Below, one piece after another: positions 16,274-25,607 of a stretch of DNA of 30,665 bases (the stretch's first letter is position 1; each line of letters starts with the position of its first letter). Made by a program: the position numbers and the translations under genes. Origin of the DNA: CAZHMN01 sp964533705 (GTDB lineage: Bacteria > Electryoneota > B3-LCP); assembly GCA_964533705.1 (NCBI GenBank), contig CAZHMN010000031.1:1-30665 (forward strand), read 5' to 3'. The notes beneath the pieces were generated by a model. The model was not told the origin of the DNA. It made no database searches and saw nothing but the letters and a program-made list of their open reading frames with translations.

Positions 16274-16875
16274 TTAATCACTCTTTGTCTTGATTGGCTT
16301 GTTCCAGTACTCCCGAATCTGACGAAAAGCGGTATTCATAACTTGCCACAAGCTGAGGTCGGTTTCCCTCATGTAACGCAGGAAGAAACTGAACAAGAAA
16401 AGAACTTCATAGATAGGGGGATAGGGGTCAGCGGCCAGTAAACAGCTTTCCTGAGCAGCGGTCTGGTCCAGGGCAGTTTTACCTTCGCCCTGACGTTCAA
16501 GTCAATGGTTTCGAAGGCGTTGAGCATATCGAGCAACGTCACTTCGCCTTCGCCGCGAACGATGGCATCAATGTAAGGTTTTTCGATTGCTTTTTCCGGT
16601 TCGTAGGTCGGATATGGACCGCCCATAATGACGGGTACGCCCAGCCTTTCCTTGACTAGCCGTGCGAACGGCATGGTGCGGAAGTGGACGAAGATCATGG
16701 TGGAAAAGGCCACCACATCCGGTTTGTACTCTTCCACCTTAGGCCAGAATTTCTTGCCCTCTTCCGACTTGATGAGCAGTTCGACATCGTGTCCGGCTTC
16801 CTTGACGTAAGAAGCCAAACTCATCACGCCGATAAACTCGTAGGGAATCTCATGTAGAAAAAGCAGGCGAGCCAT
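16274..16875 (-). pseudogene. Remnant of a cobalamin-binding radical SAM protein (internal deletion plus frameshift)
   Basis: The first 120 residues are a good B12-binding domain: MARLLFLHEIPYEFIGVMSLASYVKEAGHDVEL, then PDVVAFSTMIF, VPVIMGGPYPTYEPEKAI and DAIVRGEGEVTLLDML. Intact relatives continue for several hundred residues with a CxxxCxxC radical SAM core. Here the sequence jumps at about residue 123 (ETID/LNVRAK) into what looks like the C-terminal part, and the frame then closes at 16369. Shifting by one base near the C-rich stretch around 16419-16426 restores a plausible tail (YEVLFLFSFFLRYMRET...REYWNKPIKTKSD) ending at 16274. The catalytic core is therefore lost. Internal deletion is inferred; a misassembly is the alternative. 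A good SD-ATG at about 16900 is out of frame with this start. Confidence 0.75.
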
Positions 16876-17002
16876 GATATCTTATTAGTTTCTGTATCAT
16901 AATATATCTCCTTCAGTCAACACTAAATTTTCATTCCTGGGTGCTCTGGTCGAAGGAACCGGGGATCTGTTAGTGTCGTGGATTAAATAATTGCAGTTAT
17001 CC

Positions 17003-17031
17003 TTGACACTTCTACTTTCTGGACTTATATT
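17003..17031 (+). promoter_or_regulatory. Promoter for the GGDEF-like/zinc-ribbon/addBA transcript
   Basis: TTGACA (17003-17008), 17 bp, TATATT (17026-17031), about 105 bp before the first ATG at 17135. I see no further promoter of this kind before addA ends at 24081. Confidence 0.82.
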
Positions 17032-17134
17032 TTGGATGTTTTAGGTTCTCATTTTTTCCCAAATCTTACGCTTAATCTTACTTTTTCATGTGAAATGCTC
17101 ATCTCATTAGAACCTTACGGCTTTCCGGAGGCTT

Positions 17135-17581
17135 ATGCCAGGTATTGGGAAAAAACGGATCCTTAAATCGCTGAACCTGGAAATCAGCCGGGCGAAGCGG
17201 TTCGGTTATTATGTGGGTGTATTGCTCCTCGACGTGGCCGAAACGACCCCTCGCGGAATTCACAAACACCTGCCGGGGATCACCGTCAGCGTGCGCCATT
17301 TTCGTAGTCTCCTGCGCGATTACGACATCGTCGTAAAAACTCGACTGCGCCGCTACAGTATTATTCTCCCCCACTTGAGCGAAAGTGAATCCGCTCGCCT
17401 GGTGCGAGACCGCATTCTATCCACCTCGAAAATTCGCGATTGGGGTTCCGTGAACGTCGGCATCGCGATCTTTCCCGTACACGGCAAGAACAGCCGGGAA
17501 CTTTTAAAAGCCGCCGAACGGGATTTGCAGGCTTCACTGGAATTGAAAATCGAAGACGAGAACGCTCTACAAAACGCCTGA
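17135..17581 (+). CDS. Degenerate GGDEF-like domain protein
   Basis: This 148-residue protein aligns by eye with the core of a GGDEF (diguanylate cyclase) domain. It starts with a KRILKSLNLEISRAKRFGYYVGVLLLDV strand-helix-strand, continues with LLRDYDIVVKTRLRRYSIILPHLSESES, where active enzymes have R..D.v.R.GGDEF..(I)L, and ends in VNVGIAIFPVHGKNSRELLKAAERDLQAS, the usual 'SiGia.yP.dg....Ll..AD.Al' ending. The GGDEF signature is replaced by TRLRRY and the metal-binding Asp/Glu are missing, so synthesis of cyclic di-GMP is unlikely. There is no receptor or membrane segment. GGAGG lies 3 nt before the ATG. It heads the addBA transcript; a nucleotide-binding or regulatory role is possible but unproven. 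Confidence 0.7.
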   Translation: MPGIGKKRILKSLNLEISRAKRFGYYVGVLLLDVAETTPRGIHKHLPGITVSVRHFRSLLRDYDIVVKTRLRRYSIILPHLSESESARLVRDRILSTSKIRDWGSVNVGIAIFPVHGKNSRELLKAAERDLQASLELKIEDENALQNA

Positions 17582-17588
17582 GGAAACC

Positions 17589-17783
17589 ATGCCCGTTGCT
17601 GAACAGATTAAGTCTACCCAGGTCAAAGACGAATTCCGCACCTGCACCGTCTGCGGATACGACCAGGGATTTCAGGTATCCTTCCTGCGAAAAGAGGGCG
17701 ACCGAGTCCAGATTGTCATGATTTGCCCGGAATGCGGCGCCCGATTCGACGTCGGCTGGCAGATCGCCCTACCCGAATCCTGA
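17589..17783 (+). CDS. Small zinc-ribbon protein
   Basis: A 64-residue protein with two Cys pairs, CTVCGY near residues 19-24 and CPECGA near residues 46-51, spaced as a zinc ribbon. The stretch between them (DQGFQVSFLRKEGDRVQIVMI) would form the ribbon strands. It starts 7 nt after the GGDEF-like gene, with a GAGGAAA ribosome-binding site. No named family is recognised. Its place in front of addB suggests a nucleic-acid or protein-binding accessory role, which is inference only. Confidence 0.72.
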   Translation: MPVAEQIKSTQVKDEFRTCTVCGYDQGFQVSFLRKEGDRVQIVMICPECGARFDVGWQIALPES

Positions 17784-17893
17784 TTTCTATAAATCCGCTG
17801 CAAGCTCGCATTGATCAGTCCGCTTCAGCTTCGCATCTCCACTCGGAGATTCGAGCGGGCTCTCATCCGTAAACAACTCCATCTGCGTTTTTC

Positions 17894-20683
17894 ATGTCCA
17901 ACAGCAATATTAAAATCATCACCGCTCCTGGGGGGGAACATATCTGGGAACTGGCTTGTGCCCGGGTGGCCGAAGCGCGTGGCCCCGACCCTCTCGATTT
18001 TCCTCTATGGATTGTCAATAATTCCCGCCATAAAGCAGCGGCTGAAACCGCCCTGATGAATCGCCTGGGCGCCGCGGCCATCCCCACTTATAAAATCTAT
18101 ACGCTGCTCTCGCTGGCGGGGGAAGTCCTGAATCTGCCGGTCCTCGACGTCGCGGTTAAATCCTCCTTCGCCGTTCTTTCCCTGCGGCAGCTTTTCATGG
18201 CTCAGACACCCGAAGCCTATCGCGCTTCATCCGATTCACCCGGCTTCGCTGAGTCTTTCTGGAGCTCAGTTGAAGAAGTGGAAAATCGGGGTTATTTCCC
18301 TGATGAGACTCTCGCTATTACGGATGCACCTCCCCCGCCACAGCCCTTTAGCGATCTTCAGCGGCGCCTGCATACCGCTCTCGAAAAGCGAGGCCGTTAT
18401 ACTGCCGGCGAATTGCTGCGGCGCGCCAGCCGGAAGCTAAGGGGTGAAGGTTCAATTCCCATACTAAATGATACCGTTTTTATCGGGCCTCTCCAAAATC
18501 CCAGCGCGTTGGAGCGGGATTTCATCCATACCCTTATCTCAAAGGTTAGAGAAATTCTCATCTTCACCATTCCCCATTCCAACTGGCACGAGAAATATAC
18601 GGGCCATTCCAGTAACTTTCAGCCCGGACACACGCTCAGGGCCGAGGTTTCGTTGATGCGGCCTCTGACCCCGGAGGCAGAGTTGGAGGCGAGCTTCGCT
18701 TTGATCGCAAGCTGGGCGGCTGAAAAAAAGTATCGCTATCGTGACGTGCGCATCATCCACCCTCTGGGGCATCAGGTTTTACCGCAGGTAGAGTCCGCCG
18801 CGAGGCGCTATCGGGTACCGCTGAAAGGATTGGTCCCCCGCAGCCTCGCGGAGTTTCCCGGCGTCACGTTGTTGTTGAAGTTGCTGGACCTATTCGACCA
18901 CGGATGGAGGCGTGAAGAGCTCTTGGAAGTTTTAAGGTCAAGCCTCATCCAGGCTCCGTGGGGAGAAAAATCGGAAGTGATTAAGAAGGTGCTGAAGGAG
19001 GGAGATAAACGTTCCAGCGCCTTCTGGATCGAACTGACGAAATCGGTCAATGCGCCCGGCGTAGCCCCTTCTTTGGAGCAACTTCAGCAGTTGGATTCGA
19101 TTGATAATTCCAGGCAAACCGGCCGGATTTTCGCCAAATGGATCCAGCAATGCTCTAAATACGTCAGGGAAATCAAGGGCGATCAACCGGATAAAGATTG
19201 CGGTGATTATTACGCCGGGGAAATAGAAATAAGCGCCTGGAGATCCCTCGATAATCTCCTTAAAAACTTCAGCGTTCACTTCCCAAAACAGCTCACTCGA
19301 AACCGACTGCTCGATGAATTCAAAAGAGCCCTTAGAGCGACCAAATTCGAGCCGAAGGACGACCGCCTTGATGCCGTTGAATTCTGTCCGGGCACCCGTG
19401 AGGAGCATCTCCCCAAGCCCGTCATCATTTACCTCGGGTTGAATTCACGCGTTCCGTCACCGGGGAAATCCAGCCCGTTTCTGGGGACGGACGCGCCCGG
19501 CGACTACGATGAACAATTCCGGCTCTTCCAATCGTTGATCGGTAATGGCGGGGATAAGGTGCTGCTTTCCTGCCCGCTGTACGATGATGAAGGCGACGAA
19601 CTGACCCTATCGCCATTTATCAGTTCGTTGCAGAAGAGAATAGGCCAAATCTCCAGTTTCGAAAAGCTCCCCTCCTGGCTGCCTTATGAAGTGTACAATA
19701 AAAAGAAGCGGGCGACCGCGAAAATAGCCAGCTATCGCCCGGATGCACAAATTTCGAGAAATGCAGCGCTGAATTACCTGCGGGATAAAAGCCTCCGCTG
19801 GAGCGCCACGCGCCTGGCGGATGCTATACAATGCCCCTATCTCCACTTCGCCCGAAACATCCTGAACCTGGAACCGCTGGAGGATCAAATAAGCGAGGGA
19901 GTTACCTCTCGCATCCTCGGGTCAATCGCCCACAAAGCTCTGGAAGAATACCTGCGGAGTTTGAACAAAAACCAGCCTTTCGACATCGAAGATTGGGTCA
20001 GGGATGAATTTGGAAAGAAGACGAAAAACTTCGATCCGAATCCGGAAATGGACCGGAATCTGGAAGAACTGGTGCGCTGTTTGGTTGATTTCACAGATCG
20101 GGGGGGCGACAGAATCGTCCCCGAATTCAATCCGGAAATCTTTGAACTGCCCTTCGGCGAGAGGAAAAAACACCCCCCTCTGATCTGCGATCTCTCCGTC
20201 GGGAAAGCCCAATTGGAAGGTAAGGTGGATCGAATTGACGAAGCATCCGATGGCAGAACGATCATCATTGACTACAAGTACAGTAAAGTAGAGAATCAGT
20301 CGAAGGAAGAATTTTTCTCCGATATCGAACAAGGTGAGAGCCCGCAACTCCCCCTATACGGGCTTTTCGTGCAGGAAATCCTGGGAAAGAGGCCTGTTGC
20401 CCTGTTCCAGATCTACCTCCGTTCAGCAGCTATCCTGGGGTTGAAACTCGAAGATATACCGGAGGTCACAGACGATTTCAAGAAGGGGGGCGAAATCCGT
20501 AGAATATCCATCGAGGATCGCAGCCGCATTTTCAGCGCGGCCGTGAGTGTATTGGAAAAGAAGGCACAAGCGTCGGCATCCGGTCAAATTCAGCCGAAGC
20601 CGAAGGATGCCGGGCGCTGCGGTCCGGGCCAATGCGATTTCGCCGATCTGTGCCGCTATAGACAACCATGGAAGAAGAATTGA
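17894..20683 (+). CDS. addB: AddB-type helicase-nuclease subunit (PD-(D/E)XK)
   Basis: AddB works with AddA to resect double-strand breaks and feed RecA. This 929-residue protein lacks a working Walker A: the N-terminus reads ITAPGGEHIWE with no GKT, so it is an inactivated helicase-like scaffold. The C-terminal nuclease is intact: GSIAHKALEEYL, then IIDYKYSK near residue 790 (D-x-K) and QLPLYGLFV. The four cysteines of the AddB iron-sulfur clasp are visible: Cys647 in AIQCPYLHFA and the group CGPGQCDFADLC (Cys909, 914, 920). It overlaps addA by 16 nt. A 110-bp spacer separates it from the zinc-ribbon gene, and no clear ribosome-binding site precedes the ATG. Length is shorter than the 1,160 residues of Bacillus AddB. 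Confidence 0.88.
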   Translation: MSNSNIKIITAPGGEHIWELACARVAEARGPDPLDFPLWIVNNSRHKAAAETALMNRLGAAAIPTYKIYTLLSLAGEVLNLPVLDVAVKSSFAVLSLRQLFMAQTPEAYRASSDSPGFAESFWSSVEEVENRGYFPDETLAITDAPPPPQPFSDLQRRLHTALEKRGRYTAGELLRRASRKLRGEGSIPILNDTVFIGPLQNPSALERDFIHTLISKVREILIFTIPHSNWHEKYTGHSSNFQPGHTLRAEVSLMRPLTPEAELEASFALIASWAAEKKYRYRDVRIIHPLGHQVLPQVESAARRYRVPLKGLVPRSLAEFPGVTLLLKLLDLFDHGWRREELLEVLRSSLIQAPWGEKSEVIKKVLKEGDKRSSAFWIELTKSVNAPGVAPSLEQLQQLDSIDNSRQTGRIFAKWIQQCSKYVREIKGDQPDKDCGDYYAGEIEISAWRSLDNLLKNFSVHFPKQLTRNRLLDEFKRALRATKFEPKDDRLDAVEFCPGTREEHLPKPVIIYLGLNSRVPSPGKSSPFLGTDAPGDYDEQFRLFQSLIGNGGDKVLLSCPLYDDEGDELTLSPFISSLQKRIGQISSFEKLPSWLPYEVYNKKKRATAKIASYRPDAQISRNAALNYLRDKSLRWSATRLADAIQCPYLHFARNILNLEPLEDQISEGVTSRILGSIAHKALEEYLRSLNKNQPFDIEDWVRDEFGKKTKNFDPNPEMDRNLEELVRCLVDFTDRGGDRIVPEFNPEIFELPFGERKKHPPLICDLSVGKAQLEGKVDRIDEASDGRTIIIDYKYSKVENQSKEEFFSDIEQGESPQLPLYGLFVQEILGKRPVALFQIYLRSAAILGLKLEDIPEVTDDFKKGGEIRRISIEDRSRIFSAAVSVLEKKAQASASGQIQPKPKDAGRCGPGQCDFADLCRYRQPWKKN

Positions 20684-23600
20684 CACTGAAACTGACGGAG
20701 TCCCAACGTCAGGCGGTTGAACGCGATGACACCCCACTGGCGGTGGTGGCGGGCGCCGGAAGCGGCAAGACCGCGGTTCTGGTGCAGCGCTATCTTCGCC
20801 TGGTGTTGAAAGAGGAAATACCCCCACAAAAAATCCTGGCGGCGACGTTCACCGACAAAGCAGCCGCGCAGATGAAAGAGAAGGTGGCAAACGAATTCAA
20901 CCGAGCCGGCAGAGAAGAATGCATCGCAGAACTCAACGCCGCGCCGATCTGCACGCTGCACAGTTACTGTTCCAGGTTAATATCACCGATGGCTCTGGAC
21001 CTGGGACTCGATCCGGGATACCGCATAATAGATTCGTTCGAGGCCGACCTCTTGCAAGAGGAATGTCTGAAACAGGTCCTGGCGAGGTGGCACGACGAGC
21101 ATCCCGATGACATTACACTTATCGTCCGGAAGCTATACTGGAGCGGCGATTACGGATTGAGACCAGGCCGGGCGGCTTCGTCGAGGGGATTTTCCAGGCA
21201 ATTATTAGAGCTCGTCAATGCCGCTCGCTGCGCGGGCCAGGGAAAGGATGCGCCTTTCAAACCCCTAAACGTAAACGGGGGTGATCATGGGGACTCAGTG
21301 GATCTGATACTCAAACAGATAGATGATTTCTTCAAATCCGCTACGCCAGGCAAAGCTGAAAAATCCCAGGATAAGATAAGACGTGTTCGAGACTTACTCC
21401 TGCGCTATTCCCATCTAACCGATCAATACAGCGAGGAAATCCCCAAAATATTGGATGAACTCTCTGGAATCAAACCTCAGGGGAGCGCTTTAGCCAGAGA
21501 AATCATAAAAAACGTTCGAGACACTCTTGTGCCCCACCTTTTCGACCGATACTTCTCCCCCACCTATGAATCAGTACGCAAGATTCTCAATCGCCTATAC
21601 GAGGAATTCCTAAACGCCTACTGGTTGAAGAAAAAGGAGATCGGCGCCCTGGATTTCCTTGATCTCGAAGAGATTGCCCTGGATCTGCTGCGATCGGGGA
21701 CGATTCAAACACCCGTGGATCGAATATTGATTGATGAAGCCCAGGATCTAAACCCGGTTCAATGGGAGATCATCAACAAACTACGTGAAGGAGCGCCCGT
21801 TTTCGCCGTCGGCGACGCGCAGCAGTCCATCTATGGCTTTCGCCACGCTGACGTATCGCTCTTTTCAAATTTTGCGGCAGGGGCAAAAAAGGCCGGGGGT
21901 GATAAGATCCCGCTGCCGGAAAATTTCCGCAGCCGAGAGACGATCCTGGGCGTCGTCAACCACATATTCAAGGGCATACTAAAAGAATCCCAGGATGCTC
22001 CGTTTTTAGAACTTAAGGGGAGCTATCCCTACCCACCCGCTGAAGCGGATAACGTCGAACTGCTGGTTTCTTTCGCTTCGAATCGACAGGACGCTCGCCA
22101 GGCTGAAGCCCGCCATCTGGCCCGAAGAATTCTCGAGCTCGTAAAAGGCAAGACTTTCAAGATTCATCGAGAAATGGGAAAGCGGGAAGATGGCACCCCC
22201 ATCCTCGAAGCGGTAGTCCCACAGTGGAGGGACGTGCTGGTCCTGTTCAGATCGGGCAGCAGCCTATATTCGCTGGAGAAGGCATTTAGAGAATTTGACA
22301 TCCCGTTTATCATCCAATCCGGACGAGGCTTCTGGGATTCCATGGAAGTCAGCGATTTTATGGCGTTGCTGAGATCCCTGGAAGATCCAGGCGATGATTT
22401 CAATCTGGCCTGCCTGCTGCGCTCGCCCGGAGCCGGCTTCAGCGATGACGATCTCGTCGAACTCAGAGTGGAAGCGATAGAGGATTCTCCTCCCGACGTA
22501 AACTGGAAATGGCGGACGCGATCACTTTACGAGGGGTTGCAGCAGTTCGCCGGTAACGGTGACGGCGGAGGAGACTTAGGGCGGCGATGTAAACGTTTTC
22601 TATCAATATTCCACTGGCTTTACCAGAGAAAGGATCGGCTGCCGACGCGAACCTTGCTGGAATATTGGATGGAAGAAACGAATTTGGAGGCCTTCTGGTC
22701 AGGACTTCCCGAAGGCCATCTGATCCATTCCAACGTTCGTAAGCTGCTGCGCCTGTGCGATAAACATGCCGGCAAACCTGCAACCGAAATCCGCGCCGCC
22801 TTCGACGAAGTTCGCGTGCGGGAATTGCGCGAGGGTGGAGCGCCCGTGCCGCTGGCCGGTGAAGGAGCGGTTTCCATGATGACCGTTCATGGCGCCAAAG
22901 GATTGGAAGCCCCGATCGTGGCCCTATTCGACATGAACTACCGCCCTAAATCGTCTCAGGGTAGTTCATTCGCTTATGCCAGGAATCACGGAGCCGCATT
23001 TTGCCTCAATCGAGACGCCCTGGAACAGTCTCAGCATAAGCCCGTCATATTCAAGGAAATAAAGGCTGAGAACGATGAGCGGGCGAAGGCTGAAGGGCAA
23101 CGAATTCTGTACGTCGCCATGACGCGGGCGCGTGAGAAGCTGCTCCTCAGCGGTTCCTGTGCAACCGACGAAAAAGGGGTTAAGCAAACTACAGGATGGT
23201 TTCGGCTGCTGATTGATGAATTGAATGTGGACATAGAATCGGTGTATGATACGGCCGCCGAACCGTTCGTTCCCGTTCCCCTGCTCAACAAGTATGGCGA
23301 AACAACCGGCATAGAGCTAAGACGCGCCTTTGGATTGGAAATATCGAAACCGGAGAGCCCGCCTGCCGTTATGCCTGCGGGTGGAGGTCGAGAGTCCGCT
23401 CCTGCCGATTTCTCTGCTCCGGAGCCCGGCACCGAGCCGATATCCGTGGTGGAATGGCTCAGAAATATTGCAGGCCGCTCCGAAACCTCCTCTGGTGATG
23501 ATGAATTGGAATTGTCTTCGGATGAGCCGGAAGAGTTATTCGGCGTCGGTGTGGGGCGCTGGGCGCACCGCTTACTGCAGGTGCTGCACCCGGACGATTC

Positions 23601-24081
23601 TGAGGAAAAGCAGCAGGAAGCAGCCCGGGGGGCAGCCTTTCAGCTTTTCAGCTCCGTACCTGATGAAAAAGATATTAACAGAGTTCTTCATCTGGTCGGG
23701 AATTACTTCCAATCCGAGTTGGCCAGGGAGGTGGAGAAGGCAAAGCGGGTGGTACGCGAATTTCCCGTCCTTTTTGAACTGGAGAAAGTGAAATTAAAAG
23801 GCACAGTAGACCTTGCATTTGAAGATGATGAGGGCTGGACGCTGGTGGACTACAAAAGCTACCACCCGGATCCTTCAGACCTCAAAGGTGACGGTGATAG
23901 ATATAGAAAACAGCTCTTGCTCTATGCCCTGGGCTGGCAGAAGCTCACCGGTCAGCTACCGGTAAGAGCCCTTTTGTTTTACCTCCAGGATGGAGTTACA
24001 GAGCCCATCTCCCTGCATCAGGAATCATTAGACGGCATTCTATCAACGCTGCGAACCTTCAAGGAGCACTCCAACACTTGA
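20668..24081 (+). CDS. addA: AddA-type ATP-dependent helicase/nuclease (UvrD superfamily)
   Basis: This is the 1,137-residue motor and nuclease subunit of AddAB, a DNA-repair enzyme replacing RecBCD. SF1 helicase motifs occur in order: VVAGAGSGKTAVL (Walker A, 29-35), ATFTDKAAAQMKEKV (Ia), ILIDEAQDLNPVQW (Walker B), AVGDAQQSIYGFRHAD (III), LPENFRSRETIL (IV), MTVHGAKGLEAPIV (V) and ILYVAMTRAREKLLLSG (VI). The C-terminal PD-(D/E)XK nuclease has GVGRWAHRLLQVL, Asp1061 and Lys1063 in LVDYKSYHP, and YRKQLLLYALG. All catalytic residues appear intact. The ATG lies inside the end of addB, so translation is coupled. A hairpin just after the stop may end the transcript. Chi-like sites and their recognition cannot be judged from this window. 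Confidence 0.93.
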   Translation: MEEELTLKLTESQRQAVERDDTPLAVVAGAGSGKTAVLVQRYLRLVLKEEIPPQKILAATFTDKAAAQMKEKVANEFNRAGREECIAELNAAPICTLHSYCSRLISPMALDLGLDPGYRIIDSFEADLLQEECLKQVLARWHDEHPDDITLIVRKLYWSGDYGLRPGRAASSRGFSRQLLELVNAARCAGQGKDAPFKPLNVNGGDHGDSVDLILKQIDDFFKSATPGKAEKSQDKIRRVRDLLLRYSHLTDQYSEEIPKILDELSGIKPQGSALAREIIKNVRDTLVPHLFDRYFSPTYESVRKILNRLYEEFLNAYWLKKKEIGALDFLDLEEIALDLLRSGTIQTPVDRILIDEAQDLNPVQWEIINKLREGAPVFAVGDAQQSIYGFRHADVSLFSNFAAGAKKAGGDKIPLPENFRSRETILGVVNHIFKGILKESQDAPFLELKGSYPYPPAEADNVELLVSFASNRQDARQAEARHLARRILELVKGKTFKIHREMGKREDGTPILEAVVPQWRDVLVLFRSGSSLYSLEKAFREFDIPFIIQSGRGFWDSMEVSDFMALLRSLEDPGDDFNLACLLRSPGAGFSDDDLVELRVEAIEDSPPDVNWKWRTRSLYEGLQQFAGNGDGGGDLGRRCKRFLSIFHWLYQRKDRLPTRTLLEYWMEETNLEAFWSGLPEGHLIHSNVRKLLRLCDKHAGKPATEIRAAFDEVRVRELREGGAPVPLAGEGAVSMMTVHGAKGLEAPIVALFDMNYRPKSSQGSSFAYARNHGAAFCLNRDALEQSQHKPVIFKEIKAENDERAKAEGQRILYVAMTRAREKLLLSGSCATDEKGVKQTTGWFRLLIDELNVDIESVYDTAAEPFVPVPLLNKYGETTGIELRRAFGLEISKPESPPAVMPAGGGRESAPADFSAPEPGTEPISVVEWLRNIAGRSETSSGDDELELSSDEPEELFGVGVGRWAHRLLQVLHPDDSEEKQQEAARGAAFQLFSSVPDEKDINRVLHLVGNYFQSELAREVEKAKRVVREFPVLFELEKVKLKGTVDLAFEDDEGWTLVDYKSYHPDPSDLKGDGDRYRKQLLLYALGWQKLTGQLPVRALLFYLQDGVTEPISLHQESLDGILSTLRTFKEHSNT

Positions 24082-24099
24082 CGTGCATATACTGCACGT
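24081..24099 (+). terminator. Possible weak terminator after addA
   Basis: ACGTGCA (24081-24087) pairs perfectly with TGCACGT (24093-24099) around a TATAC loop and is followed by TTTAAAAC. The T run is short, so confidence is modest. Confidence 0.45.
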
Positions 24100-24593
24100 T
24101 TAAAACAATCCTTCTGCAGGCAGTACCTCCCGAAAGGCATAATTCCCCTACAAAATTCGGCATAAACGATTCGGCACGCATTTGGCAAGGGTAAACTTCG
24201 TGCTCTCTCTAATGACTTCTCCTAAGAGCCAAACCCGCCAGGAAATTGCGTCCGCCGACAAAAAACACCGAGGGCGGATGACCTGAAGGGACGCCAGGTT
24301 ATAATTTCTTCGGTACATGCCGGCGGGCGCAACCTGCGGGAGGTTCAGCGACCGACTCATACACCAACCGGATCCTCCCCGAACGGTACTTATCGTTCCA
24401 GTCATCAAATCTCCCACCAAAACGTTGCCATCCTATTTGAATTATTGCAACTCTAAATGCAATAGGAACAATCAATAGCCTAATTCAGCCCGGCAAGAAT
24501 AACATTTAGCTACAACAGCGCATTGGAATATTCGCGGCCAAGACAACTCCCGAAAGAGTGGCACGGCGTTACGCAACCGTGACCACAATTCAA
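24100..24593. other. Long intergenic region without a supported gene
   Basis: No convincing protein is seen on either strand; a 90-codon minus-strand frame (24148-24420) has no recognisable features. A direct repeat ATTCGGCA occurs at 24155-24162 and 24169-24176. Small hairpins cluster at 24251-24278 (TCCGCC/GGCGGA), 24331-24345 (AACCT/AGGTT) and 24381-24398 (GAACG/CGTTC), so a structured RNA or a decayed gene is possible. Confidence 0.4.
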
Positions 24594-24622
24594 TTGACAA
24601 TGGTAACGTAAATCGCTATATT
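24594..24622 (+). promoter_or_regulatory. Promoter for the DUF4412-like exported protein gene
   Basis: TTGACA (24594-24599), 17 bp, TATATT (24617-24622). The leader to the start codon is about 110 nt. Confidence 0.8.
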
Positions 24623-24737
24623 GAGAATCGCTCTTCGTTCGCATCAAGTCAAGATCGGTGTGGAAATCTTGCGCGAGGAGGGATACAGTATATCCAAACA
24701 GTGGCAATTAAAATTAAAAGAGATAAAGGAGCCTATG

Positions 24738-25507
24738 ATGAAATTCGTTAAATTTTTACTCTGCGCCACCTTCGTTTCCTCAGTTGTGGCGTACTCGCTG
24801 CAGGCGGGCGTTCTTATGGTCAGCGTCACCGAATCCTCGGATAATCCCGAAGAGAAATTCGAACAAAAAGCCTTCGTTGATAAAGACCGTATGCGAGTGG
24901 AGCTGAGCGGTGATGATGTGGATCAAATCATCATCTTCCGCAAAGACAAGGACGTCTTCTGGTTCATTGACAATAAAGACCAGACTTACTTCGAGATGAC
25001 CCGGGAAGATCTCCGGGAAATGAAAGCGCAGGTTGATGAGGCCATGAAGGAATTCGAGGCGCAAATGAAAGATCTGCCCCCTGAACAGAGGCAGATGATG
25101 GAAACAATGATGAAAGGTAAAATGCCTGAGAAAGCTCCGGAGATGACTTATAAGAAGGTCGCATCGGGTGAAAAGGTCAACCAGTGGACCTGCGATCAGT
25201 ACGAAGGGTTTCTGGAAGGCGAGAAGAAGATGGAGATGTGGACGACGGATTGGAAAAAACTGGGTTTGAAGCCCGAAGATTTCCAGGTAATGCAGGATAT
25301 GGCTGATTTTTTCGGGGAGTTCGTCGAGGATCAAGCTTCGTTTCTGCAGGTCGGCGCGGAAAGCCCTGAAATGATCGCTGATAAGTCCCAATTTGCCGGT
25401 CTTCCGGTCAAGGTCATTGACTATTCAGAAGGTAGCGAAGCCCACACAACACAACTGATTGAAGTCAAAGAACAGGATTTCGCCTCGTCCCTGTTCGAGC
25501 TACCCGC
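24738..25507 (+). CDS. Exported DUF4412-like protein (3' partial, cut by the gap)
   Basis: The start is MKFVKFLLCATFVSSVVAYSLQAG, a signal peptide. The mature part looks like periplasmic DUF4412 or LolA-like proteins that read out as 'EQKAFVDKDRMRVEL', 'IIIFRKDKDVFWFIDNKDQTYFEM', then a Met- and Lys-rich helix (about residues 95-145, EAQMKDLPPEQRQMMETMMKG), followed by TYKKVASGEKVNQWTCDQYEG and KMEMWTTDWKKLGL. AAGGAG lies 6 nt before ATG 24738; ATG 24735, one codon earlier, is also possible. The frame runs into the N run after LFELPA, which is close to where family members normally stop, so little is probably missing. Function is unknown; a lipid- or metal-binding envelope role is only a guess. 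Confidence 0.75.
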
Positions 25508-25607
25508 NNNNNNNNNNNNNNNNNNNNNNNNNNNNNNNNNNNNNNNNNNNNNNNNNNNNNNNNNNNNNNNNNNNNNNNNNNNNNNNNNNNNNNNNNNNNN
25601 NNNNNNN
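25508..25607. other. Assembly gap (100 N)
   Basis: A placeholder gap of 100 N. It cuts the 3' end of the DUF4412-like gene and the 5' end of the cyclophilin gene, so the spacing between them is unknown. Confidence 0.98.

Noticed and set aside
24148..24420. Minus-strand frame of 90 codons in the intergenic region
   Set aside because: No ribosome-binding site, no signal or domain, and Arg/Leu/Cys-rich composition typical of a chance frame; I cannot support it as a gene.
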